Shown piece by piece: positions 20,001-29,638 of a stretch of DNA of 64,000 nucleotides. The stretch comes from Desulfotignum sp. (GTDB lineage: Bacteria; Desulfobacterota; Desulfobacteria; Desulfobacterales; Desulfobacteraceae). The notes beneath the pieces are model-generated. The model did no database searches. It was not told the origin of the DNA and worked only from the letters and a program-made list of their open reading frames with translations. The stretch spans positions 26,633 through 90,632 of the forward strand of contig JAABUB010000003.1 in the NCBI GenBank assembly GCA_011389575.1, in the 5' to 3' direction. Both the position numbers and the translations under genes were made by a program. Numbering within the stretch: the stretch's first letter is position 1; every line of letters starts with the position of its first letter.

Positions 20001-20297
20001 CAGGGCATAGCTGCCGTCCCGCTCGTAGATCGCCGCCGAGGTTTCCAGCAGGTCGAGGTATTCCGAGGCAATGTTTCCAAGCAGTTTTCGGCCAACGGTG
20101 GTCAGGATCAGCCCGCCCTGGTTCAGCAGGCTCAGATCGCCATAATCCGGGACGTAATCAGCATGCTCGGGTTTCCTGCCTGCCAGCATCCATTCGATTT
20201 GCTGTAAATTCCGCTGTGCGTGCCGGTTTCGGTCGGCCCGGGCCTCCAGCTCGCTGATGTGCTTTTTAAGCTGTTCAATTTCCGTCTTGGTATTCAT
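17088..20297 (-). CDS. PocR-PAS-GAF-PAS hybrid sensor kinase with C-terminal receiver
   Basis: PocR-like [25 protein letters not shown]...[51 protein letters not shown]. Confidence 0.87.
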   Translation of the reverse strand: [1069 protein letters not shown]

Positions 20298-20477
20298 TCG
20301 CCGTCTTCTCCGGAGTTGGCAAAACAGTTATTTTTCATCATTCACTTGTATGGTTTATAGTGGATGGTTGTCAATGTATAATCACTTTTGTTTTCGGACA
20401 AACGCTAGTAATTTGCTGGTGGTCTACGTGGATCAATGAACCTGTCGAGACGGGATGTGATGTCAACTTTCTGATAT

Positions 20478-21320
20478 TCAATCGTCATAAAGATCGAGGT
20501 CAGGGTAATGCTTTTTGGCACATTCCCGGCATATACTATGACTGAATCTTGCGTCAGAATGTTCATGGATATATTTCTCAATTTGATTCCAGTATCCTTT
20601 ATCATCTCGAATTTTCTTGCAATGAGAGCAAATAGGCAGCAGGCCGTTTAACTGCTTTACCTCTGCCAATGATTGTTCAAGTTCAGCGGTTCTTTGTTTT
20701 ACTGTATTTTCAAGGTGCAGTTTATGCTGCTGAAGTTCATACTGGGTCTTTTTCAGAAGAGATATGGATCTGGACAGCTTGAAATTCAAATGGGCGTGAT
20801 GGCAAAGCTGTTGGGTGACAACCCAGAGAAACTCCACTTTTTTATCAAACTCCTTTCTGGACATGTTTGTCATAGATTTGAAAGCTTCCAGCATTAATTT
20901 CGGGTCGGCACCGATTTCCATGGCGTATTCCATAACCCTTGTTTCAGTGACATCCGAAAGGTTTCCTTGACCGATCAGCCAGTTGCCAAGATGTTTTCCT
21001 TTCACAACAATCGGTGCACTGGCATCGACAAAACCGATCCCATAACAGGGACGGGAATAAGGCCGTCCCTGTTCTATTGATTTGCTCGCCAGTATCTGAG
21101 CGGAGCGGTGACACCGCTCTCTTCCCAGAGGTGTGCTTCGAATAATGGTACATACGCGGCTGTGGTTCACCGGCGGTATAATGGGCGTGCCCGTTTTATC
21201 CACCAGGGTGGATGCGACACCGCAGGCTTCAGCAAAGGATTTATTGATACGTTCTAATTCAGTGATATCAATAAGATCCAATAGTTCGAAAGCTTCAATT
21301 TTTTTTCCATCTTCATTCAT
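20478..21320 (-). CDS. PocR sensory domain protein with coiled coil and Cys-rich tail (LLPICSHCKKIRDDKGYW...)
   Basis: DITELERINKSFAEACGVASTLVDKTGTPI, C-rich PocR region, KLHLENTVKQRTAELEQSLAEVKQLNGLLPICSHCKKIRDDKGYWNQIEKYIHEHSDARFSHSICRECAKKHYPDL. Confidence 0.82.
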   Translation of the reverse strand: MNEDGKKIEAFELLDLIDITELERINKSFAEACGVASTLVDKTGTPIIPPVNHSRVCTIIRSTPLGRERCHRSAQILASKSIEQGRPYSRPCYGIGFVDASAPIVVKGKHLGNWLIGQGNLSDVTETRVMEYAMEIGADPKLMLEAFKSMTNMSRKEFDKKVEFLWVVTQQLCHHAHLNFKLSRSISLLKKTQYELQQHKLHLENTVKQRTAELEQSLAEVKQLNGLLPICSHCKKIRDDKGYWNQIEKYIHEHSDARFSHSICRECAKKHYPDLDLYDD

Positions 21321-21465
21321 AATATCCGTTGCGCTGAACCTCCGACGTAAAAGCCCGGGTCATACCCTTAACGACCACACAGGAACCGATCGCTTCGGCC
21401 CTGAGAATACCATTTTCCTGACAGACTGCAATCTCTCCGGAGTTGACGAAAAATTCATTTTTCAT
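21313..21465 (-). pseudogene. CheD-like N-terminal fragment (50 codons), overlapping the start of the PocR gene
   Basis: My minus-strand translation: MKNEFFVNSGEIAVCQENGILRAEAIGSCVVVKGMTRAFTSEVQRNGYYE*; SGEIAV...L.AEAIGSCVVV resembles the CheD N-terminus; too short for the ORF track. Confidence 0.55.
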
Positions 21466-21547
21466 CTCTCATTTTTACAGGCTTTGGAGGATGGGTGTCA
21501 AGGCGAAATTCTATGTGCCCCGGAACCTTGACACCGTTTCCGGAAAA

Positions 21548-22609
21548 TTATGGCTTTATGCCCTTGAGAATACCCGATTCGGTGGGGCCGGTGTAATCCA
21601 TGCGGACGATATCTGTCAGGCCGGCGGCGGTCATCATCTCCCGGATTTCCGATTCACTGTAGGATTGTCCGGAGTCGGTGCCCAGAAACATGTTCAGGGA
21701 AAACAGGGCCGCAAACTCGGGCCTGTCCCGGGTATCTTCCAGAAGGAAATCATGGATGAGCATCTGCCCGCCGGGCACCAGCGTTTTTCCGGCATGGGCC
21801 ACGATATCGGCCGCCTTGTCCGGTCCTTCCCCGTGGAGGACATGGGACAGCCAGGCGGCATCGAATTCCTGGTTCAACGAGATGTCATCTGTGGTGTAAT
21901 CTCCGGGAACAAACCGGATCCGGTCCGACAGGCCGAACTGCTCAATGGTTTTTTCGGCAAAGGGCCGGGTGGTGGGCAGATCGAACACCACCGCCGTGAG
22001 GTCCGGGTTGGCCCGGCAGAAATGAATGGCATAGGTGCCGGGGCCGCCCCCCATATCCAGCAGGCGGGAACACCCGGACAGGTCCACAGATTGAGCCACG
22101 ACCGGTGCCGTGGCCATGGCGTTGTTGAACATGCCCATCAAAAAGGCTTCCCGCCATTCTTCCGAAGATACCGAAGACCTATCCCGGATGGGGCCGCCCC
22201 GGGTCACAGCCTGGTCCATGCGGATCCAGGAATCGGCCAGGTGATGGTGATGCTGGATCATGTAACCGATATACCGGTCGGAATCTTTTGAGAGAAAGTC
22301 GGCGGAGGCCTGCGTGTTGGCATAACCGGTCGGTGTTTTGGTCAACAGGGCCATGGCGGCCAGGGCATCCAGGAGCATGGTGAGGCCCCGGAGATCCCAC
22401 CCTGTTTTTCGGGTTACCTCCCGGGCTGTCAGGGTATCACTGCCGATGATGGTGAAGATATCCAGTTTCACGGCCGTGTGGAGGGTGCAGGTTTTCCAGT
22501 AATATCCGGACAGTTCCAGCAGGGTGCCGGGATGCCAGTCTTTTGTGTGTGTCTCTGACGTGCCGCACCCCGAAGGGCACGAAGATTTATTGAACGAATC
22601 GTTTGATCC
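21548..22609 (-). CDS. SAM-dependent O-methyltransferase (family 2, acetylserotonin OMT-like)
   Basis: SRLLDMGGGPGTYAIHFCRANPDLTAVVFDLP; winged-helix N-terminus; GGQMLIHDFLLEDT. Confidence 0.85.
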   Translation of the reverse strand, partial: GSNDSFNKSSCPSGCGTSETHTKDWHPGTLLELSGYYWKTCTLHTAVKLDIFTIIGSDTLTAREVTRKTGWDLRGLTMLLDALAAMALLTKTPTGYANTQASADFLSKDSDRYIGYMIQHHHHLADSWIRMDQAVTRGGPIRDRSSVSSEEWREAFLMGMFNNAMATAPVVAQSVDLSGCSRLLDMGGGPGTYAIHFCRANPDLTAVVFDLPTTRPFAEKTIEQFGLSDRIRFVPGDYTTDDISLNQEFDAAWLSHVLHGEGPDKAADIVAHAGKTLVPGGQMLIHDFLLEDTRDRPEFAALFSLNMFLGTDSGQSYSESEIREMMTAAGLTDIVRMDYTGPTESGILKGIKP

Positions 22610-22756
22610 CATTTTCAAGTTCCTTTCCTGTTTCACCATGAACCTTCAGAACACATCCAATCACTCGACTAGAGCGTTGAACAAATCCAATACTTCGTGT
22701 TCTTAGCGTCCTTCGTATTAAAAAAAATCATCCGCCTCACTGATGGACCTGCTTTT

Positions 22757-23536
22757 TTATTTTTCCTGCCATTGGGGGGGACGCTTTTCAAAAAATGCGG
22801 TTACCCCTTCCTTTGCATCGTCTGTGGTGCAAAGCCGGGCAAACGCCTCGTTCATATAAGCAAAACGGGCCTCGTAGTGCAGGTCTTCGGAACGGTAAAA
22901 CGCGGTTTTGGCAATACACACTGCCACCGGGCTTTTTTTGGCCAGGTCAGCCGCCCATGCCATGGCCTGATCGTCCAGGTCCTCTTTGGGAACCAGTTTG
23001 TTCACCAGTCCTAAAGACAGGGCTTCCGGGGCCTTGATCAGGTCTCCGTAAAGGAGCAGTTCCAGGGCTTTTTTCCGGCCCACGCACCGGGATACCGGAA
23101 TCACCGGGCCCACACAGTTAAGCCCCACATTGATGGCGGTCAGGCCCATGCGCACGTTGTCAGCGGCAATGACCAGGTCGGCTGCGGCGGCCAGCCCCAT
23201 GCCGTTGGCGACAGCCACCCCGTGCACCTGGGCGATCACCGGTTTTTTAAGTTTTGAGATGGTCACCAGAGGCTGCTCCATGGTCTCGATCCACGCCTGG
23301 TATTCCATGGGGGTTTTACCGGCCAGTTCGTTCACATCAATGCCGGCGCAGAACGCTTTGCCGGCCCCTTTGAGCAGGATCACCCGCACCCCGGGGTCTG
23401 CATCCAGATCCAGCAGTGCCTGGTTCAGCTCCTGTGCCATGCGAATACTGAAGGTGTTCATCTGTTCGGGCCGGTGCAAGGTGATCACCGCCACATGGTT
23501 GTCTTTTGTTTGTGTCAAAATGTCTTGAAATGCCAT
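22757..23536 (-). CDS. Enoyl-CoA hydratase/isomerase family protein
   Basis: VAVITLHRPEQMNTFSIRMAQEL, GAGKAFCAGIDVNELAG, LAAAADLVIAADNVRMGLTAINVGL. Confidence 0.88.
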   Translation of the reverse strand: MAFQDILTQTKDNHVAVITLHRPEQMNTFSIRMAQELNQALLDLDADPGVRVILLKGAGKAFCAGIDVNELAGKTPMEYQAWIETMEQPLVTISKLKKPVIAQVHGVAVANGMGLAAAADLVIAADNVRMGLTAINVGLNCVGPVIPVSRCVGRKKALELLLYGDLIKAPEALSLGLVNKLVPKEDLDDQAMAWAADLAKKSPVAVCIAKTAFYRSEDLHYEARFAYMNEAFARLCTTDDAKEGVTAFFEKRPPQWQEK

Positions 23537-23539
23537 TAT

Positions 23540-24148
23540 TTACTCCTTTCCTATTAAAAAAATGCCATAGGTGGCAAACAGATTGGGCAGAACGTTTACC
23601 ATTGTCCCCTGCAGGTGCTGGTTTCTGGTGTTGATGGCGGCTTTTTTTAAGATGGTGAACCCGCCCTGCCGGGCAAAATTTTCAAAATCCCTGAGGCTGA
23701 GTACCCGGATATTGGGGGTGTTGTACCATTCATAGGGCAGTTCCTTTGTGACCGGGGCGCAGCCGGTGAACATCAGCTGGGTGCGGATCCGGTAGTGGCC
23801 GAAATTGGGAAAACTGACCACGCACTTGCCGGCCACCCTGAGCATGGACTGAATCAGCGACACCGGGTCATACACCTGCTGGAGGGTTTGGGAGCATATG
23901 GCATAGTCGAATGCCTGATCCGGGTAATCTTTGATCTCCGTGTTGATATCCCCCTGGAGCACGGAAATGCCTTTTTCAATGCATTTGACCACCCGAGACT
24001 CCTTAAGTTCGATCCCCCGCTCTATCACCTGTCTGTTCTGCTTGAGCCATAACAGCAGGTCCCCTTCTCCGCAGCCAAGACCCAGAACCCGGGACCCGGG
24101 GGCGACCCAGGAGGCAATAATCTGTAAATCATACCGCAGCGGATGCAT
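23540..24148 (-). CDS. metW: Methionine biosynthesis protein MetW
   Basis: SRVLGLGCGEGDLLLWL...FDYAICSQTLQQVYDP...SFPNFGHYRIRTQL; overlaps metX. Confidence 0.9.
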   Translation of the reverse strand: MHPLRYDLQIIASWVAPGSRVLGLGCGEGDLLLWLKQNRQVIERGIELKESRVVKCIEKGISVLQGDINTEIKDYPDQAFDYAICSQTLQQVYDPVSLIQSMLRVAGKCVVSFPNFGHYRIRTQLMFTGCAPVTKELPYEWYNTPNIRVLSLRDFENFARQGGFTILKKAAINTRNQHLQGTMVNVLPNLFATYGIFLIGKE

Positions 24149-25310
24149 GGGAAATACTCCTTAAAAACCCTGCCATCAGGTGGTCCAGCTTTTCATTGGG
24201 CAGCAGAAATGCGTCATGGCCCCACTGGGCCTCGATTTCACAGAAACTGACATCCAGGTTGTTCTTTTTCATGGCGGTAATCATCTCTTTGGACTGGTAG
24301 GTGGGGTAGAGCCAGTCCGAGGTATAGGACACCACCAGAAATCGGGCAGTGGTTTTGGAAAACGCCTTGACCAGAGAACCGTTGCCGTGCTCCTTGGCCA
24401 GGTCGAAATAGTCGGCCGCCTTGGTGATGTAGAGAAACGAGTTGGCATCGAACCGCTCGATGAACTTGTTGCCCTGGTACTGGAGATAGGATTCCACCTG
24501 GAAATCGGCCCCGAACTCAAAACTTAAGGCGCTTTTGTTCTGGAGGCGGCGGCCGAATTTCATGCGCATGGATTCATCGGACAGATAGGTGATATGCCCG
24601 ATCATCCTGGCGATGGCCAGGCCCATGCCCGGTTTGGTTCTGCCGTAGTAATGGCCGCTGCACCAGTTGGGATCTGCCATGATGGACTGCCTGGCAACCT
24701 CGTTAAAGGCAATGGCCAGGGCGGAATGGCGGCAGGTGGTGGCCAGGGGCACGGCCGCTGCCACCATGTCCGGATAACGCACACACCATTCCAGCACCTG
24801 CATGCCGCCCACCGATCCCCCCACCACCGCCAGCAGACGCGCAATGCCAAGATGGTCCACCAGGGCTTTCTGGGCCCGGACCATATCCCCGATGGTGATC
24901 ATGGGAAAGTTTGTGGCGTATTCTTTTTTGGTGGCCGGATTGACGGATGCCGGTCCAGTGGAGCCCATGCAGGAGCCCAGGATATTGGAGCAGATGACAA
25001 AATATTTTTCCGTGTCAATGCCTTTGCCCGGTCCCACCATGATATCCCACCACCCGGGCTTGGCATCCTCTGCCTTGTAGCAGCCGGCCACGTGGGAGTC
25101 GCCGGACAGGGCATGGAGTATGAAAACAGCGTTGGATTTATCCTGGTTCAAAGTGCCGCAGGTTTCATAGGCAATGGTGACAGGGCCTATCGACGCGCCG
25201 CTTTCCAAAGAAAACGGATCTTTTGGTCCGGCAAAGGTAAAAAACTGTTTTTCCACCAGGCCCACGGAGGCACCGTCCCGGTCATGGCCGATATACTCAC
25301 TCATGGTCAC
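24129..25310 (-). CDS. metX: Homoserine O-acetyltransferase
   Basis: VTIAYETCGTLN, HALSGDSHVAG, GGSVGGMQVLEW, RFLVVSYTSDWLYP, WGHDAFLLP. Confidence 0.93.
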   Translation of the reverse strand: MTMSEYIGHDRDGASVGLVEKQFFTFAGPKDPFSLESGASIGPVTIAYETCGTLNQDKSNAVFILHALSGDSHVAGCYKAEDAKPGWWDIMVGPGKGIDTEKYFVICSNILGSCMGSTGPASVNPATKKEYATNFPMITIGDMVRAQKALVDHLGIARLLAVVGGSVGGMQVLEWCVRYPDMVAAAVPLATTCRHSALAIAFNEVARQSIMADPNWCSGHYYGRTKPGMGLAIARMIGHITYLSDESMRMKFGRRLQNKSALSFEFGADFQVESYLQYQGNKFIERFDANSFLYITKAADYFDLAKEHGNGSLVKAFSKTTARFLVVSYTSDWLYPTYQSKEMITAMKKNNLDVSFCEIEAQWGHDAFLLPNEKLDHLMAGFLRSISHASAAV

Positions 25311-26554
25311 ACCTTTTCAAGGGCAGACGCCAGATCACCGCAGATATCTTCGATGTGCTCGATCCCCACTGAAAACCGCAGCAGACAAGGATCGGCCAGG
25401 CGTTCTTTCAGGTCCCGGGGAAACGAGACATACTGGGATGAATAGGGGTGGATGATCAGGGTCTTGCAGTCCCCCAGGTTGGCCAGGTTCAGGATCATGG
25501 ACAGGTTGTCCACCAGCCGGAAACAGGCATCCTGGTCTGCCAGGCCGAATGTCAGCATGGTGCCGAACCCTTTGCCGCCAAACTGTTTTTTTGCCATGTC
25601 ATGACAGGGGTGGTCGGAAAATCCGATAAAATTGACCCATTTCACTTTGGGATGTTCCTGCAGAAACCGGGCCGTCTGCATGGCATTTTCCATGTGCCGT
25701 TCCATGCGCACTCCCATGGTGGCCAGGCCCAGGACGGTTAAAAACGAATGAAACGGGGCTGCTGTGGTGCCGAAATTGACATGGTGTTCTTTGAACATGC
25801 GGTGTAAAAATGCCAGGTTCCCCTTCTGGGCCACAAACGGGGCAAAATCGGTAAACCGCTCCGTGCCCCAGTTGAACGTTCCGGCATCCACCACCACCCC
25901 GCCGAGGGCTCCGCCATGGCCGGAAAAATATTTGGTGGTGGAGTGCAGCACAATATCGGCTCCCAGTTCAATGGGCCGGCACAGCCAGGGGGATGCCAGG
26001 GTGTTGTCCACCATGAGGGGCACACCTTTTTCATGGGCAAGCGCAGCGATTTTTTTCAGGTCCGGGATTTCCATACCCGGATTGGTAATGGTTTCCATGT
26101 AGACGAACCGCGTTTTGTCTGTGATTTTTCCGGCAATATCATCCATATCCAGGGGATTGGCCAGGTGAACCGTGATGCCGTATTTTTTGAATATACTGGT
26201 GAACAGCGCATAGGTGGACATGAAAAGAGAGGAGGATGCCACAAATTCATCCCCGGCCCGCAGCAATGTCATGCAGGCATTGCTGATGGCTGCCATGCCC
26301 GAAGCCGTGACCACGGCGGCCCTGCCTGATTCCAGGGAGGCCAGTTTTTCCTCCAGGAACCGGTTGGTGGGGTTGGTCAGTCGCATATAGATATGATCGG
26401 GCAGCTCTCCGGCAAAAGTCTGGCTCAAGTTGTCTGCAGTCTCATGAAAATGGGCGGCAGACTGGAAAATGGGGGGCAGGGTCGCCCCTTCCCAGTCATG
26501 GTCTTTGATCCCTTCATGAATGGCCCTTGTTTCAAAGTGAAGCGGTTTGTCCAT
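25307..26554 (-). CDS. metY: O-acetylhomoserine sulfhydrylase / aminocarboxypropyltransferase (PLP enzyme)
   Basis: FETRAIHEG, LPPIFQSAAHFHETADNLSQTF, VDNTLASPWLCRPIELGADIVLHSTTKYFSGHGGALGGVVVD. Confidence 0.93.
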   Translation of the reverse strand: MDKPLHFETRAIHEGIKDHDWEGATLPPIFQSAAHFHETADNLSQTFAGELPDHIYMRLTNPTNRFLEEKLASLESGRAAVVTASGMAAISNACMTLLRAGDEFVASSSLFMSTYALFTSIFKKYGITVHLANPLDMDDIAGKITDKTRFVYMETITNPGMEIPDLKKIAALAHEKGVPLMVDNTLASPWLCRPIELGADIVLHSTTKYFSGHGGALGGVVVDAGTFNWGTERFTDFAPFVAQKGNLAFLHRMFKEHHVNFGTTAAPFHSFLTVLGLATMGVRMERHMENAMQTARFLQEHPKVKWVNFIGFSDHPCHDMAKKQFGGKGFGTMLTFGLADQDACFRLVDNLSMILNLANLGDCKTLIIHPYSSQYVSFPRDLKERLADPCLLRFSVGIEHIEDICGDLASALEKV

Positions 26555-26863
26555 CAGTCAGTTCCTCACCACAATATATCAGGGTTGAAAAAAGTTTAAT
26601 ATCACCTTGTGGTATATTTTTGTCAAGTGTAAATTGTATCTCCCCGGGGCCATCACATGCAACCATGTCCTGTTCAGCTGCTTGATACCCCACCCCCTGA
26701 TGGTTGCTGTGTGACCAGCCCGGGTCCGTTGTTTACAGTACCCCCCCGCGGCACAGATCAATGAAAAAGCTTGATGTAAGATTTCATTCCAGATAAATAG
26801 ACTGATAAACCGCCTTTTGGCGGGCTGTAAATGCAAACCCAACCACATGAGGAGTGTGAACAT

Positions 26864-27586
26864 ATGCCGGTAGTGACATGGAAAAAAGAAAACAAAATTG
26901 CAGTTGTGGAGATGTGCAACGGCCCCAACCGCATGAACAAGGTGTTTTCCCGCGATTTCAACCAGTGCCTTGACCAGGTCCAGCAAGATACAGATATCCG
27001 GGCCATGGTCCTGACCTCCACCGATGAAAAGAATTTTTCCCAGGGCATTGATGTGGAATGGATCGGTAAAAAGATTCAGGATCAGGACAATGACACGGTG
27101 ATGGTCTTCATGTATGCCATGAATAAGATTTTCAAACGTCTGCTGCTGTTTCCCGTGCCGGTGGTTGCCGCTATCAACGGCCACGCATTCGGTAACGGGG
27201 CCATAATTTCCTGTGCCTGTGATTTCCGGTTCATGAAAAAGGACCGGGGATTTTTCTGCTTTCCCGAGGTGGATGTGGGCATTCCGTTTCTGCCCGGCAT
27301 GATCGCCTTTGTGCGCAAGGCAATGCCGGAACCCCTCTTCAACCAAATGATCCTGTCAGGCCAGCGCATGACAGCCGAGGATCTTAAAGCGCACAACGTC
27401 ATCATCAAGGCCTGCGGCAACCAGGAAACCCTGATGACCGAAGCCCTGGCCTTTGCCGCTGCTTTTGATAAAAAACCGGGGATTTTCCGGGAATTGAAGC
27501 AGCGCATGCACAAGGAGCTGATCCGGGTTATGGACGAGCAGGACCCGGTATACATCGATGCGCTCAACCTGTTTGTGGCGGATTGA
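26864..27586 (+). CDS. Enoyl-CoA hydratase/isomerase family protein
   Basis: AINGHAFGNGAIISCACDFRFM; STDEKNFSQGIDVEW; GAGGAG RBS before MPVVTW. Confidence 0.83.
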   Translation: MPVVTWKKENKIAVVEMCNGPNRMNKVFSRDFNQCLDQVQQDTDIRAMVLTSTDEKNFSQGIDVEWIGKKIQDQDNDTVMVFMYAMNKIFKRLLLFPVPVVAAINGHAFGNGAIISCACDFRFMKKDRGFFCFPEVDVGIPFLPGMIAFVRKAMPEPLFNQMILSGQRMTAEDLKAHNVIIKACGNQETLMTEALAFAAAFDKKPGIFRELKQRMHKELIRVMDEQDPVYIDALNLFVAD

Positions 27587-27619
27587 AATAATTGAAAACA
27601 GGTGTTCAAGGGAGGTGAA

Positions 27620-27770
27620 AGCATCGGATTTGAGGGCTGCACCGCCATCATAACCGGTGTCGGCATCGGCCGGCCCTGTGCCCTGGATCTGGCCGGCGGG
27701 GGGCAAAAGTGGTCGGCAATACTATCGGCAGAACCAGGAACAACCTGCGGCTGGCGGTCAGGTGGTCCCT
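27620..27770 (+). pseudogene. Short-chain dehydrogenase N-terminal remnant
   Basis: FEGCTAIITGVGIGRPCALDLAGGG, continuing in another frame as AKVVGNTIGRTRNN; resembles an SDR Rossmann start (TAIITGxGxGIGRACALDLAxxGAKVV). Confidence 0.55.
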
Positions 27771-27853
27771 GTCTTGACTTTTCCAGGTGTTTGTGGTTTG
27801 ACCTGTTGTAATTGATGCATTGCTTTTAACGCAGCAAGCAGTAAGGAGCAGAT

Positions 27854-29563
27854 ATGAACCCGTTGCATTCGATCCGCACCAAACAGATGGCGGGATTTCT
27901 GGCCATTGCCGCCATTACGGCTATTGTCAGTCTGGTGAGTTATAATGGTATGAAAAATCTGGAGGCCAGCTTCAGACAGGTCATTGAAACAGCCCCTCTG
28001 ACGGAATCAGCCATTAACATGAAACTGGCGGTGAGTCAGGATATCGTGGCTATCATGACCCTCATGGCTGCTTTGGACACGGACCAGCTTGATGCTGCCT
28101 GGCAGGTGCATCTGGGAAACGCGGCCCGCTTTAACCAGTACCAAAAGGCAATTCTGGAAGGTGGTGACATTGGTGATAAACATGTTTTTCCCACCCGGGA
28201 TCCGGAACTGCGGCAAATCATGCAGGACGTAAAACAATTTCATACATCAGTTTTTCTTCCCAGTTTCAAGGTGGCCTATGACCAGATGCATCTGCAGTTA
28301 TCTGCAGAACCTTATGATTACACGCTTCTGGATACCATTGATGAAAAAACCATTGCCCTGGCCAACGAGCTGACCCGACAGCTGGACCAGGCCGGTGCCA
28401 TATCCCAGGGGCTTATCCTTCAGGCTGAAGCAGAGTTGATAAATGAAAAGCAGCAGGCGGTTACCATTCTGGCGACAGCCACACTGGTGGGAATCGCGGC
28501 AGCCGTTTTGCTGGGATTTGTCGTGTCGGGCCGGATTGCCAACCCGGTTAAAAAAGCGGCAGCCTTCACCGGAGATGTTGCCCGGGGAGATTTTTCCAAA
28601 ACCCTGGAGGTTACCCAGAAAGATGAAATCGGTTCCATGGTGAATGCCATGAACCAGATGGTACAGAAACTGGCATCGGTTTTTAAAAACATAGCCCGGG
28701 GGGTGGCCACCCTGGATCAGACAGCAGGGGATTTATCCGGGATTTCAGATACTCTGAAGACCCGCGCTGAACAAATGACCGATAAATCAGGTGCTGTCAG
28801 TGGTGCGGCCCAGGCAATGCAGGAACGGGTGGCGTCTGTCACCCAAAGTTCCCGGGCGTTTTCAGATAACCTGGATACGGTATCCGCTGCCATGGAACAG
28901 ATGAATAACACTGTGGCGGAAATTGCAAAAAATACCAGTGAGGCCCGGCAGATTTCAGAGACAGCGGTTTCAACAGCCAGCAGCGCTTCCAGCAGGGTGG
29001 ATGAGCTGGGCAAAGATGCAGCTGAAATCGGGCAGGTCACCCAGACCATCAGCGACATATCAGATCAGACCAATCTGCTGGCATTGAATGCCACCATTGA
29101 AGCGGCCCGGGCAGGAGAAGCCGGTAAAGGCTTTGCCGTTGTAGCCAATGAAATCAAAGGACTGGCCCGGCAGACAGCAGATGCTGCCAAAGATATCTCA
29201 AAAAAAATTGCGCGCATTCAGGATTCTTCCAAGGGTACCGTAACGGAGATCCAACAGATTTCAAAGGTAATCAATGATGTAAATACTATCGTCTCCTCTA
29301 TTGCCGGTGCCATTGAAGAGCAGTCCAGCACCGCCAGGGAGATTGCTGAAAACATCTCCATGGCTGCCCGGGGGGTACATGACAATCATGAACATATTGC
29401 AGACATATCCCGGGCATCATCCCGGATAACAGAAGACATCCTCAGTGTTGACAACCATGCCGGCACTGTCACAGATACCAGCCGAAAGGTGACCGAAAAC
29501 GTGACCAGGATCACGGAATTTGCCGCCAGCCTGGGACAGTCAGTCAGCCGCTTCAAGATTTAG
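27854..29563 (+). CDS. Methyl-accepting chemotaxis protein
   Basis: Two TM segments, HAMP, signalling hairpin [40 protein letters not shown]. Confidence 0.94.
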   Translation: MNPLHSIRTKQMAGFLAIAAITAIVSLVSYNGMKNLEASFRQVIETAPLTESAINMKLAVSQDIVAIMTLMAALDTDQLDAAWQVHLGNAARFNQYQKAILEGGDIGDKHVFPTRDPELRQIMQDVKQFHTSVFLPSFKVAYDQMHLQLSAEPYDYTLLDTIDEKTIALANELTRQLDQAGAISQGLILQAEAELINEKQQAVTILATATLVGIAAAVLLGFVVSGRIANPVKKAAAFTGDVARGDFSKTLEVTQKDEIGSMVNAMNQMVQKLASVFKNIARGVATLDQTAGDLSGISDTLKTRAEQMTDKSGAVSGAAQAMQERVASVTQSSRAFSDNLDTVSAAMEQMNNTVAEIAKNTSEARQISETAVSTASSASSRVDELGKDAAEIGQVTQTISDISDQTNLLALNATIEAARAGEAGKGFAVVANEIKGLARQTADAAKDISKKIARIQDSSKGTVTEIQQISKVINDVNTIVSSIAGAIEEQSSTAREIAENISMAARGVHDNHEHIADISRASSRITEDILSVDNHAGTVTDTSRKVTENVTRITEFAASLGQSVSRFKI

Positions 29564-29638
29564 CTGACAAGCAAGAAGGCAAAAAGGGGCTGTATATGGT
29601 ATGGCGCAGGATATCCCCATAATGGAACATAAAATGGA

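Noticed and set aside
26555-26760. Possible SAM riboswitch or Met repressor site upstream of metY
   Set aside because: AT-rich symmetry around aatatatc...aatatcac is weak and no SAM-riboswitch core could be read
26810-26823. CCGCC-TTTT-GGCGG hairpin upstream of the crotonase
   Set aside because: Short stem, no T-run on the relevant strand; not convincing as a terminator or riboswitch
26579-27346. 255-aa minus-strand ORF opposite the crotonase
   Set aside because: Sense strand carries clear crotonase motifs and an RBS; the antisense protein has none
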